From Clavibacter zhangzhiyongii (lineage in GTDB: Bacteria; Actinomycetota; Actinomycetes; Actinomycetales; Microbacteriaceae): DNA of 64,000 bases. Below are positions 47,897 to 56,396 of this stretch, one piece after another. The translations under genes and the position numbers were made by a program. Where the stretch lies: NCBI RefSeq assembly GCF_014775655.1, contig NZ_CP061274.1:1426001-1490000 (forward strand). Direction: 5' to 3'. The notes below the pieces were generated by a model. That model worked only from the letters and a program-made list of their open reading frames with translations. It did not search any database and had not been told where the DNA came from. The stretch's first letter is position 1. Each line of letters opens with the position of its first letter.

Positions 47897-49324
47897 ATGG
47901 ACCAGCTCGTCATCGGACGCCGCATCCGGCACGCGCGGAAGGGCGCGGGGCTCACGCTCCAGGCGCTGGGGGAGCGGGCGGGGATCCTGCCGAGCCAGCT
48001 GAGCATGATCGAGAACGGCCGGCGCGAGACGCGGCTGTCGACCCTCGGGCGCATCGCGGGCGCGCTGGGCGTCGACGTCACGCACCTGCTCGCTACGGAG
48101 GCGCCCGACGCCCGCTCGGCCCTCGAGATCGAGCTCGACCGGGCGCAGCGCTCCTCGCTCTACGGCTCGCTCGGGCTGCCCGCCGTCCCCGCGAGCCGGG
48201 CCCTGCCGCAGGAGACGCTCGAGGCGCTCGTCGGGCTGCACCGCGAGCTCGCGCGCCGCGCCCGCGAGTCGATCGCGACGCCCGAGGAGGCCAGGCGGGC
48301 GAACACCGAGCAGCGGCTGATGATGCGCGGGCGCGACAACCACATGCCGGCCATCGAGGACCTGGCCGAGCGGATGCTGGCCGACGTGGGGCACCGCAGC
48401 GGCGCGCTCTCGCACCGCAGCGTGAGCCGGATGGCGGAGGGCCTCGGCTTCGAGCTCATCTACGTCGACGACCTGCCGCGCTCGACGCGCTCGGTGACCG
48501 ACCTCGGCTCGGGGCGGATCTACCTGCCGCCCGCGTCCATCCCCGGCGGGCACGGCCTCCGCTCCATGGCGCTCCAGGCGATGGCCCACCGCGTGCTCGG
48601 CCACGAGGAGCCGGCGAGCTACGCCGACTTCCTCCGGCAGCGGCTGGAGATCAACTACTTCGCCGCCGCGTGCCTCATGCCGCTCACCCAGTCGGTCGAG
48701 TTCCTCAGCGAGGCCAAGGCGCGCCGCGACCTCGCGGTGGAGGACTTCCGCGACGCGTTCGGCGTGACGCACGAGGCGGCGGCGCTCCGGCTCACGAACA
48801 TCAGCACGACCCACCTCGACCTGCGCGTGCACTTCCTCCGGGTCGGTGGCGACGGCGCGGTCTACAAGGCGTACGAGAACGACGGGCTGCCGCTGCCCGT
48901 CGACGTCACGGGTGCCGTGGAGGGACAGCCGGTGTGCCGGGAGTGGGCGGCGCGCGGTGCGTTCGACCGGACGAACCGGACGACCGAGTTCCACCAGTAC
49001 ACCGACACGCCCGCGGGCAGCTTCTGGTGCTCGACGCAGACGGGATCGACCGCGGAGGGCGAGTACTCCATCTCCTTCGGAGTGCCGTTCGCGCACGCCA
49101 AGTGGTTCCGCGGCCGGGAGACGACGGCCAGGAGCGTCTCGCGGTGCCCGGACGAGTCGTGCTGCCGGCGGGCGGATCCCGAGGACGCGGACCGCTGGCG
49201 CGACCGGGCCCGGCCGAGCGCCCGGCTGCACGCGCACATCCTCGCGCCCCTGCCGCGCGGGTCCTTCCCGGGCGTGGACGACCGGGAGCTGTACGCGTTC
49301 CTCGACCGGCACGCCGGGGTGTGA
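47897..49324 (+). CDS. XRE-type regulator, RamB/ScfR-like (acyl-CoA metabolism)
   Basis: A 475-residue regulator. The N-terminal HTH (about 7-60: RRIRHARKGAGLTLQALGERAG, then SQLSMIENGRRETRLSTL) is followed by the IrrE-like and C-terminal domains of the RamB family. These include INYFAAACLMPL, a short metallopeptidase-like remnant region (MALQAMAHRVLGHEE), and a cysteine-rich part (RCPDESCCRR, GSFWCSTQ). RamB-type proteins control acetate, glyoxylate and methylcitrate genes in actinobacteria. Divergence from pckG fits control of gluconeogenesis. The frame is open far upstream but the ATG at 47897, with GAAGGA, starts the HTH. Confidence 0.88.
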   Translation: MDQLVIGRRIRHARKGAGLTLQALGERAGILPSQLSMIENGRRETRLSTLGRIAGALGVDVTHLLATEAPDARSALEIELDRAQRSSLYGSLGLPAVPASRALPQETLEALVGLHRELARRARESIATPEEARRANTEQRLMMRGRDNHMPAIEDLAERMLADVGHRSGALSHRSVSRMAEGLGFELIYVDDLPRSTRSVTDLGSGRIYLPPASIPGGHGLRSMALQAMAHRVLGHEEPASYADFLRQRLEINYFAAACLMPLTQSVEFLSEAKARRDLAVEDFRDAFGVTHEAAALRLTNISTTHLDLRVHFLRVGGDGAVYKAYENDGLPLPVDVTGAVEGQPVCREWAARGAFDRTNRTTEFHQYTDTPAGSFWCSTQTGSTAEGEYSISFGVPFAHAKWFRGRETTARSVSRCPDESCCRRADPEDADRWRDRARPSARLHAHILAPLPRGSFPGVDDRELYAFLDRHAGV

Positions 49325-49366
49325 CGCGGGCGCCGGGCGGGTATCGGCGGGCGGCGAGGGCGCGGA

Positions 49367-51070
49367 TCAGCGCGGGGCGGCCCCCGCGTCGAGCCGCGGG
49401 ACGGCCTCGAGCAGCGCGCGCGTGACGGGGTGCGTCGGGCGCGCCAGCACGTCGTCGGCGGATCCGCGCTCCACGACGCGCCCCTCGCTCATCACCGCGA
49501 CCTCGTCGCTCATGTGCGCGACGACGCCGAGGTCGTGGGAGATGAGGAGGAGGCCGAGGCCGAGGCGGCGCTGCAGGTCGTCGAGGAGGTCGAGCACCTG
49601 CGCCTGCACGGCGATGTCGAGGGCGGAGACGGGCTCGTCGCAGACGAGCACCTCGGGCCGGGCCGCGAGGGCGCGCGCGATCGCGACGCGCTGGCGCTGC
49701 CCGCCGGAGAGCCGGGCGGGCCGGCGGGGCAGGATCGCGGCATCCAGCCCGACCTGCGCGAGGAGCGTGGAGGGGGAGTCGAAGGCGTCGGCGCGGGCGC
49801 GGCCCGGGACGGCGAGGGCGTCGCGGAGGATCCGCTCGACGCTCCACCGCGGGTCGAAGGACGCGAGCGGGTCCTGGTAGACCGCGCCGACGCGTGGGCG
49901 GCGCGCGCGGCGCTCGCGCTCGGGGATCCCGCTCCAGGGGGCGCCGTCGAGCGTCACGTCGCCGGCGTCGGGCTCCTCGAGCGCCAGCAGGAGCCGGGCG
50001 ACCGTGGTCTTGCCGGAGCCGGAGCCGCCGACGAGGCCGAGCGTGCGGCCGCGTCGCACCTCGAGCGACACGTCGTCGACGGCCGTGCGGACGGATCCCC
50101 CCGGGCCGCGGTAGGAGCGGGTGAGGCCGGTGGCGCGGAGGACGACGCGGTCGTCGGGTGCGGGTGCGGGCGCGGCGGTGTGCCGCTCGCCGGCGGGGAT
50201 GGCGGGGACAGCGGCCGCCGCGGCCGCGAGCCGGGCCTCCGACAGCGGCACCCCGCGCGGCACGCCCGTCGGCACGGCGGCCACGAGCGCGCGCGTCCGA
50301 CGGTGGGCCGGCGCGCGGAGCACCTCGGCGGTCGGGCCCTCCTCCACGATGCGGCCGTCGTGCATCACGGCGACGCGGTCGGCGAGGCGCGCGACGACGG
50401 CGAGGTCGTGGCTGACGAGCAGGGTCGCCTGGCCGCGGGTGCGGAGGTCGGCGAGGAGGTCGAGGATGCGCGCCTGCACCGTGGCGTCGAGCGCCGTGGT
50501 GGGCTCGTCGGCGACGAGCAGCGGCGGGTCGAGGGCGATGGCCGCCGCGAGCAGGGCCCGCTGGCGCAGGCCGCCCGAGAGCTCGCCGGAGCGCTGCCGG
50601 GCGCGGGTCGCCGGATCCGGCATGCCGACGCGCTCGAGCAGCTCGAGCACCCGCGCCTGCCGGGCCTGCGGGTCGCGCATGCCGTGGAGGCGGAGCGCGT
50701 CGCCGATCTCGCGGCCGACGGGGCGGAGCGGGTCGAGCGAGGAGAGCGCGTCCTGCAGCACGAGCCCGACGCCGGATCCCCGGACGCGCCGCCACTCGCG
50801 GGGCCCCGCGGCGCGGAGGTCCCGCCCGCCGACCTCCAGCACGTCGGCGCGCACCTCGGCGCCGGATCCGGCGAGCCCGAGGAGGCTCCGCGCGGTCACG
50901 CTCTTGCCCGAGCCGGACGTGCCGACGAGCGCGAGGCACTCGCCGGGCGCGATCCGCAGCGAGACGCCGTGCACGACGGGCACGCCGCCGAAGGCCACGC
51001 GCAGGTCCTCGACGCGGAGGGCGAGGGGCGCGGGCGCCGGGTCGCCGTGGGGCGCGTATCCGCCGCTCAC
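49367..51070 (-). CDS. Peptide/nickel-type ABC transporter, fused double ATPase
   Basis: A 567-residue protein with two DppD/DppF-type ATPases in one chain. Domain 1 has Walker A GTSGSGKSVT near 43 and signature SGGLRQRALLA. Domain 2 has Walker A GGSGSGKTT near 350, signature LSGGQRQR and Walker B VLVCDEP. It energises the two permeases encoded upstream. The GTG start overlaps the stop of the second permease by 4 bp. It is the last gene of the importer operon. Confidence 0.93.
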   Translation of the reverse strand: MSGGYAPHGDPAPAPLALRVEDLRVAFGGVPVVHGVSLRIAPGECLALVGTSGSGKSVTARSLLGLAGSGAEVRADVLEVGGRDLRAAGPREWRRVRGSGVGLVLQDALSSLDPLRPVGREIGDALRLHGMRDPQARQARVLELLERVGMPDPATRARQRSGELSGGLRQRALLAAAIALDPPLLVADEPTTALDATVQARILDLLADLRTRGQATLLVSHDLAVVARLADRVAVMHDGRIVEEGPTAEVLRAPAHRRTRALVAAVPTGVPRGVPLSEARLAAAAAAVPAIPAGERHTAAPAPAPDDRVVLRATGLTRSYRGPGGSVRTAVDDVSLEVRRGRTLGLVGGSGSGKTTVARLLLALEEPDAGDVTLDGAPWSGIPERERRARRPRVGAVYQDPLASFDPRWSVERILRDALAVPGRARADAFDSPSTLLAQVGLDAAILPRRPARLSGGQRQRVAIARALAARPEVLVCDEPVSALDIAVQAQVLDLLDDLQRRLGLGLLLISHDLGVVAHMSDEVAVMSEGRVVERGSADDVLARPTHPVTRALLEAVPRLDAGAAPR

Positions 51071-51927
51071 GACGCGCGCACCCGTCGCTCGAGCGCCCGG
51101 CCGAGCACCGTCGACGCGGTGGCCGTGAGCACGATCATGAGCCCCGGCACGACCGTGAGCCACGGCGCGGAGCCGATGTAGGTGCGGCCCGCGGCGAGCA
51201 TGGCGCCCCACTCGGGATCCGGCGGCACGGTGCCGAGGCCCAGGTAGCTGAGGGAGGAGGCCCACACGATGGCCTGGCCGACGCCGAGCGTCCCGAGCAC
51301 GAACAGCGGCGCCGCGGTGTTCGGCAGGATGTGCCGCGCGAGCAGCAGGAGCGGCGGCCGCCCGAGCACGGTGGCGGCCTCGACGTACGGCGAGCGCCGC
51401 ACCGACATGACGCGGCCGCGGATGATGCGGGCGTAGCCGGGCGCCGCCGAGACGCCGACGGCGAGCGTGGCGCTGCCGATGCCGGGCCCGAGGATCACGA
51501 TGAGGAAGAGCGCGAGCAGCAGCCCCGGGAACGCGAAGACGACCTCGATGACGCGGTTGACGGCGAAGTCGGCGACCCGGCCGAGGAGCGCCGCGGCGAG
51601 CCCGAGGACCGCGCCGAGCCCGAGGCCGATCGCGGTGGCGCTCACGCCGATGACGAGGCTGCGGCCGGCGCCGTGCACGACGCGCGTGAGGACGTCGCGG
51701 CCCGACTCGTCCGTGCCGAGGAGGTGCCCGGCGCCGGGCGGGCGGAAGGCCTCGGCCGGCGCGATGGCGAGCGGGTCGCCCGGCGCGAGGAGGCCGGGCG
51801 CGAGGGCCGCGGCGAGGAGCAGGGCGACGACGACGGCGGCGCCCGTCGTGCCGGCGGCGGCGAGGATCCGCACAGGCGGCCGGGACGGGGCGGCGGCGAG
51901 GAGCGTCTCGGCGCGGGGGTCGCTCAT
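51067..51927 (-). CDS. ABC transporter permease (DppC/OppC type)
   Basis: A 286-residue permease with about six helices. It has the DppC-type start (ALAPGLLAPGDPLAIAPAEAF, HLLGTDESGRDVLTRVVHGAG) and the EAA-type coupling loop EAATVLGRPPLLLLARHILPN near 195. It forms the membrane channel with the preceding permease. The ATG at 51927 overlaps the upstream stop by 4 bp. Confidence 0.92.
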   Translation of the reverse strand: MSDPRAETLLAAAPSRPPVRILAAAGTTGAAVVVALLLAAALAPGLLAPGDPLAIAPAEAFRPPGAGHLLGTDESGRDVLTRVVHGAGRSLVIGVSATAIGLGLGAVLGLAAALLGRVADFAVNRVIEVVFAFPGLLLALFLIVILGPGIGSATLAVGVSAAPGYARIIRGRVMSVRRSPYVEAATVLGRPPLLLLARHILPNTAAPLFVLGTLGVGQAIVWASSLSYLGLGTVPPDPEWGAMLAAGRTYIGSAPWLTVVPGLMIVLTATASTVLGRALERRVRAS

Positions 51928-52970
51928 CGCGCGGCCTCGGCGGCCGCGGCGGGTGCGCCGGGGGAGGCGGGCGCGGCGGACGGCACCGGGCCGGTGCGCG
52001 CGTCGACGAGCCGCGGATCCACGAGCCGCGCGAGCAGGTCGGTGACCGCCGTGAGGACGATGTACACGACCGCCACCACGAGCACGACGCCCACGATCAC
52101 CGGCACGTCGCGGCTCGTCACGGCCGACAGCGCCGTGCGGCCGAGGCCCGGCCGGGCGAATATCTGCTCGACCACCACGGCGCCCGAGATGAGGAAGCCG
52201 AACGCCCAGCCGGAGAGCGCGATGCCGGGGGCCGCCGCGTGCCGCAGCGCGTGCCGCAGCCTGACGCCCGCCTCCGACTCGCCGCGCGCGCGGGCCGCCA
52301 GCGCGAAGGGGGCGTCGAGGGCCTCGAGCAGCGCCTCGCGCATGATCTGGCCGAGGAAGCCGGCGAGCGGGATCGCGAGCGTGAGCACGGGCAGCACGAG
52401 GCCCGCGGGCGAGGACCCGCTGACGGCCGGCAGCCAGCCGAGCCCGGTGGAGAACACGAGGATCAGCACGACGCCGATCCAGAAGTGCGGCAGCGAGGCC
52501 GCGACGATCTCGACGCCGGCCCCCAGCGCCCCCGCCACGCGACCGGCGCCGCTGGACACGAGCGCCAGGCCGAGCGCGAGGATCCACGCGACCGCGAGCG
52601 CCAGGACCGCGAGCAGCAGCGTGCCCGGCAGCTGCCGCGCGAGCACCGCGACGACGTCCTCGCGCAGCGCGTACGACCGCCCGAGGTCGCCCTGCGCGAG
52701 CCGGCCGAGCTGCGCGAGGTACTGCACGAGGAGCGGCTGGTCGAACCCGTACTCGGCGCGGACCGCGTCCACCGCCTCGGGCGGCGCCTGCGAGCCGGGG
52801 CCGCCGAGGATCGCCTGCGCGGGGTCGCCCGGGATCAGCCGGACGGCGAGGAACGTGACGGTCGCGACCGCCCAGAGCACGAGCACCGCGCCGCCGATCC
52901 GGGCCCAGACGGCCCGCAGGAGCGCGGGTCGACGGGAGCCGGACGCGGGGACGGCGCGGCCCGCCCTCAC
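51924..52970 (-). CDS. ABC transporter permease (DppB/OppB type)
   Basis: A 348-residue permease. It has the DppB-type start (VTFLAVRLIPGDPAQAILGG, then AEYGFDQPLLVQYLAQLGRLAQGDLGRSY), the coupling loop ARGESEAGVRLRHALRHAAAPG, and GAVVVEQIFARPGLGR near the end. The GTG start at 52970 overlaps the binding-protein stop by 4 bp. The C-terminal 25 residues are Ala/Pro-rich. Confidence 0.92.
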   Translation of the reverse strand: MRAGRAVPASGSRRPALLRAVWARIGGAVLVLWAVATVTFLAVRLIPGDPAQAILGGPGSQAPPEAVDAVRAEYGFDQPLLVQYLAQLGRLAQGDLGRSYALREDVVAVLARQLPGTLLLAVLALAVAWILALGLALVSSGAGRVAGALGAGVEIVAASLPHFWIGVVLILVFSTGLGWLPAVSGSSPAGLVLPVLTLAIPLAGFLGQIMREALLEALDAPFALAARARGESEAGVRLRHALRHAAAPGIALSGWAFGFLISGAVVVEQIFARPGLGRTALSAVTSRDVPVIVGVVLVVAVVYIVLTAVTDLLARLVDPRLVDARTGPVPSAAPASPGAPAAAAEAAR

Positions 52971-54613
52971 CGGGAGAGCCAGGTGTCGTACAGGGTCGGG
53001 GTCGCGACGGACGGCAGGGCGCGGAGGCCCTGCACGGCGGTGCCGAGCAGGAAGTGGTTCTGCTGGTCGTAGAGCGGCAGGATCCAGTGCCCGGCCATGA
53101 CCCGCTGCTGCACGTCGGCGTAGAGCGCGGTCCGGCGCTCGAGGTCGGTCGTGGAGCGCGCCTCGGCGAGCGCCGCGTCGATCTCCGGCACCGACACCTT
53201 CGCGTGGTTCGCGAAGTAGCCGCTCGGCGCGGGCGTGATGCCCGAGGTGTCGTAGAGGATCCGCAGCACGTCCGGCCCGGCCTTCGTGTACGGCGCGCTC
53301 ACGAGCTCGTACGCGTCGTCGCCGAGCGCCTCGTACCAGGCGCCGAGGTCCATCGGCTCCAGCTGGACGTCGAAGCCGACGGCCTTGACCGTGGCCTGGA
53401 TCTGCTCGAACAGCGACTGCTCGGCCGGGATCGACTGATTGGTGCTCACGGGGAAGCGGAGCGTCAGCCGCGTGCCGTCCTTCGTGCGGATCCCGTCGGC
53501 GTCCTTCGCGGACCAGCCCGCCTCGTCGAGGAGCTCGCCCGCGCGCTCGGGGTCGACGGCGAACAGGTCGGGCGCGGAGACGGCCGCCGGCTCGACGCTC
53601 GCGAGCGGGGAGTGCGAGCGCTCCGCCGTGCCCTGGAAGAGCGCCGTGATGCCCGCGTCGACGTCGGCGGCGCGGATGAAGGCCTCGCGCACGCGCTCGT
53701 CGTCGAAGGGCGCCTGGCCGGAGTTCAGCTCGATGCGGTTGGACGCGCCCGGCCGCGGGGCGTCCAGCTCGCCGAGGTCGCCGCCCGCGGTCGCCGAGGC
53801 GATCGCGTCGGGCTGCGCGTTGTCGATCACGTCGACCTCGCCGCTCTGCAGCGCCGCGTAGCGGGACGCCGCGTCGGGCAGGAAGCGCCAGTCGATGCGC
53901 TCGAGGTACGCGGGCCCGTCGTGCGCCGCGTCCGCGGGCGGCGAGGAGTAGGCGTCGTTGCGCACGAGCGAGATCGACTGCTGGCGGTCCCAGCGCTCCA
54001 CGCTGAAGGGGCCCGTGCCGATCGGCTGCGCGCAGTTGGCGTCCGTGCCGCGCGCGATCCCGGCGGGCGACTCCATGGCGAGCCACGGCTGCGAGAGCGA
54101 CTCGAGCAGCGCGCTGTCGGGCGTCGAGAGCGTGAGCTGCACGGTGTCGGCGTCGACCGCGGTCGCGTCCGTGATCGCCTGGAGCGCCAGGTACCCGGTG
54201 GAGGAGAGGGTGGCGGGATCCTGCACGTGCCGGATGTTGGCGACCACGGCCTCCGCGTCGAAGGGCGTGCCGTCCGTGAACGCGACCCCCTGGCGCAGCT
54301 CGAGCGTGAGGCCGAGGCCGTCGTCGCTCCAGGTCCAGCTGTCGGCGAGCCACGGCGTGATCCCGCCCTTCCCGTCGAGCGAGACGAGCGGCTCGAGGAA
54401 CTGCGAGGAGACGAGCGCCTGCGGGTAGTTGCCGCCGACGTGCGGGTCGAGGCACTCGGGCTCGGCGTCGCCGGACGCGTAGACGAGGGTGCCGCCCGAG
54501 ACCGGCGTCGTCGACGCCTCGGGGGTGTCGGTGGTGCAGCCGGAGAGGACGAGGGCGGTCGCGGCGAGGGCGCCGAGGCCCGCGAGGGCGCGGGCGCGCG
54601 AGGTGGGGATCAT
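52967..54613 (-). CDS. ABC transporter substrate-binding lipoprotein (peptide type)
   Basis: A 548-residue family 5 solute-binding protein. A signal peptide ends in LVLSGC (Cys26), giving a lipoprotein on the outer face of the membrane. The conserved DPH, GITPWLADSWTWSDDGLGLT and GTGPFSVERW segments follow. The substrate may be a peptide, nickel or glutathione-like compound and cannot be read from sequence. It is the first gene of the four-gene importer operon. The ATG at 54613 follows a GGAAG stretch. It is divergent from a TetR gene. Confidence 0.93.
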   Translation of the reverse strand: MIPTSRARALAGLGALAATALVLSGCTTDTPEASTTPVSGGTLVYASGDAEPECLDPHVGGNYPQALVSSQFLEPLVSLDGKGGITPWLADSWTWSDDGLGLTLELRQGVAFTDGTPFDAEAVVANIRHVQDPATLSSTGYLALQAITDATAVDADTVQLTLSTPDSALLESLSQPWLAMESPAGIARGTDANCAQPIGTGPFSVERWDRQQSISLVRNDAYSSPPADAAHDGPAYLERIDWRFLPDAASRYAALQSGEVDVIDNAQPDAIASATAGGDLGELDAPRPGASNRIELNSGQAPFDDERVREAFIRAADVDAGITALFQGTAERSHSPLASVEPAAVSAPDLFAVDPERAGELLDEAGWSAKDADGIRTKDGTRLTLRFPVSTNQSIPAEQSLFEQIQATVKAVGFDVQLEPMDLGAWYEALGDDAYELVSAPYTKAGPDVLRILYDTSGITPAPSGYFANHAKVSVPEIDAALAEARSTTDLERRTALYADVQQRVMAGHWILPLYDQQNHFLLGTAVQGLRALPSVATPTLYDTWLSR

Positions 54614-54667
54614 GGGGGCTTCCGATGTGCGCGCCGCAGCGGGCGCTGGTGCGGGTGGTTTCTGTAC

Positions 54668-54685
54668 CGCGTCCAACAATACGCG
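54668..54685. promoter_or_regulatory. Inverted repeat between the importer and TetR genes
   Basis: CGCGT and ACGCG are separated by 8 nt in the 105-bp divergent gap. This is a possible operator for the neighbouring TetR protein, but arms of 5 bp are short. Confidence 0.35.
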
Positions 54686-54718
54686 AGGGATCCGGCTCCG
54701 GTGCGCGAGGATGGGCCC

Positions 54719-55324
54719 ATGACCTCCGCCCGTCCCGCCGGCCGCCCGCGCCGCTCGTCGCGCGCGACGCTCGAGGAGGCCGCGGCGGAGCTGTTCCTGG
54801 AGAACACGTACGCCGCGACGACCGTGGAGCAGATCGCGCAGCGCGCCGGGGTGAGCCGGGCCACCTTCTTCAACTACTTCGCGTCCAAGGCCGACCTGCT
54901 GTGGGCCGGGCTCGACGACACGCTCCGCGCGTTCGGCGACGCGCTCGCCGCGACGGATCCCCGGGAGCCCGCCGTCGACGCCGTCGTCGACGCGCTGGCC
55001 CGGGCCGCCCGCACGCGCGGCGAGGGCTGGCTGCCGCTCGCCCTCACGCAGCACGAGGTGATGGGGCTCGGCGCCGACGTCGCGGGGGAGGGCGTGACGC
55101 GCGCGGCCCCGCTCGTGGATCCCGTCGCCCAGGCGCTCGCGCGGGCGTCCGCGCATCGCGCGTCGGCCGCACCCGTCCGCATCGCCGCCGCGGCGCTCGC
55201 CGCGACGACGGCCGCCGCCGTGATCGCGTGGGCGGGTGACGGCGTCGGCCGCGGGCCGCTCGAGGACGCGGTGCGCCGCGCCCTGGATCCCCTCCGCGCC
55301 GCCCTCGCCGCCACGCTCGCCTGA
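54719..55324 (+). CDS. TetR-family transcriptional regulator
   Basis: A 201-residue TetR regulator. The N-terminal HTH (TTVEQIAQRAGVSRATFFNYFASKADLLW, about 37-65) is typical; the ligand domain is Ala-rich. It probably controls the divergent ABC importer and itself. GAGGAT at 54707-54712 with a 6-nt gap to the ATG suggests a leaderless mRNA. The ligand is unknown. Confidence 0.9.
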   Translation: MTSARPAGRPRRSSRATLEEAAAELFLENTYAATTVEQIAQRAGVSRATFFNYFASKADLLWAGLDDTLRAFGDALAATDPREPAVDAVVDALARAARTRGEGWLPLALTQHEVMGLGADVAGEGVTRAAPLVDPVAQALARASAHRASAAPVRIAAAALAATTAAAVIAWAGDGVGRGPLEDAVRRALDPLRAALAATLA

Positions 55325-55390
55325 CGCCCGGCCGCCTGGCCGCCCGACGGACCGCGCCTTCCCGGCCTCGCCGCGGGCCAGGATGGGCGC

Positions 55391-56149
55391 ATGACCGCCG
55401 ACGTCGCCCCGCAGCCCGACCACGCCGCCCTCGCCGCCTCCTTCGGCGGGGTCGCCGCGCAGTACGACCGGGTCCGTCCCGGCTACCCCGACGCCGCCCT
55501 CGACTGGATGCTCCCCGCCGGGACCCGCCGCGTGGTCGACCTCGGCGCGGGCACCGGCAAGCTCACGCGGCTCCTCGCCGCGCGCGGCATCCGGGTCACC
55601 GCGGTGGAGCCGGACGCGGAGATGCGCAGGGTCCTCGCCGAGGCGTCGCCGGACGTCGTCGTCGTGGCCGGCAGCGGCGAGTCGATGCCGCTCGACGACG
55701 GCGAGGAGGACGCGGTGCTGGTCGCGCAGGCGTGGCACTGGATGGACGCGGGCGACGCGGCCCGCGAGGCGGCGCGCGTCCTCCGCCCCGGCGGCCTGCT
55801 CGGCATCGTCTGGAACGTCATGGACCTGGAGGTGGACTGGGTCCGCGAGCTCGACGCGCTCCTCCAGCCGGGCGGGCGGTCCTCGGGCCGCGCCGAGGAG
55901 CCTGGCCCGTTCCCCGGCTTCGGCCCCGTGGAGCACGCGGCCTTCCCGCACGTCCACCGCATGGCGCCGGAGGACGTGGTCGCGCTCGCGGGATCCATCA
56001 GCCGCGTCATCGTCCTCCCCGACGCCGAGCGCGCGGAGCGCCTCGACGACGTCCGGACCCTCCTCGCCGGTCACCCGGACACGGCGGGCCGCGACGAGCT
56101 CGACCTGCCGTACCGCGCGGACGCGTACCGCGCCCAGCTCGGCGGCTGA
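55391..56149 (+). CDS. Class I SAM-dependent methyltransferase
   Basis: A 252-residue methyltransferase of the Methyltransf_11 type. It begins with FGGVAAQYDRVRPGYP, followed by motif I VVDLGAGTGKLTRLLA and an AQAWHWMD motif typical of the trans-aconitate methyltransferase-like group. The acceptor is unknown. CAGGAT with a 6-nt gap lies before the ATG. It is not related in detail to the methyltransferase at 41457. Confidence 0.88.
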   Translation: MTADVAPQPDHAALAASFGGVAAQYDRVRPGYPDAALDWMLPAGTRRVVDLGAGTGKLTRLLAARGIRVTAVEPDAEMRRVLAEASPDVVVVAGSGESMPLDDGEEDAVLVAQAWHWMDAGDAAREAARVLRPGGLLGIVWNVMDLEVDWVRELDALLQPGGRSSGRAEEPGPFPGFGPVEHAAFPHVHRMAPEDVVALAGSISRVIVLPDAERAERLDDVRTLLAGHPDTAGRDELDLPYRADAYRAQLGG

Positions 56150-56177
56150 GCCCGCCGGATCCACCGGCCGGGCGCGC

Positions 56178-56183
56178 TAGGAT
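56178..56183 (+). promoter_or_regulatory. -10 hexamer of ileS leader
   Basis: TAGGAT lies about 7 nt before the expected 5' end of the T-box leader, and 214 nt before the ileS ATG. Confidence 0.5.
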
Positions 56184-56189
56184 CGGTGG

Positions 56190-56345
56190 CACAGGCGCCG
56201 ATCCGGCCATCACCGGGGAGCCTTCGGAAGAGCGCACCGCACGCACGTCGCGGGGCAGGTAGAACCGAACGGGTCGGGCCCGTCATCGCCTCTGGAGAGT
56301 GGCCGCGCGTCGCGTGGCAAGCGGGGTGGTACCGCGCTCGGGATC
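56190..56345 (+). ncRNA. T-box leader of ileS
   Basis: The T-box sequence GCGGGGTGGTACCGCG (56321-56336) is clear. Upstream lies a Stem I-like region with an ATC (Ile) triplet at 56209-56211 as candidate specifier. Uncharged tRNA-Ile would bind and raise ileS expression. I see no terminator with a U-tract, and the region after the T-box (56346-56390) can pair near the ribosome site, so this is most likely the translational class known from actinobacteria. Confidence 0.88.
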
Positions 56346-56396
56346 GGCACGCGGATCCGGGCGTCCTCGCGGAGAGCCGACGCCGCAGGAGATGCC

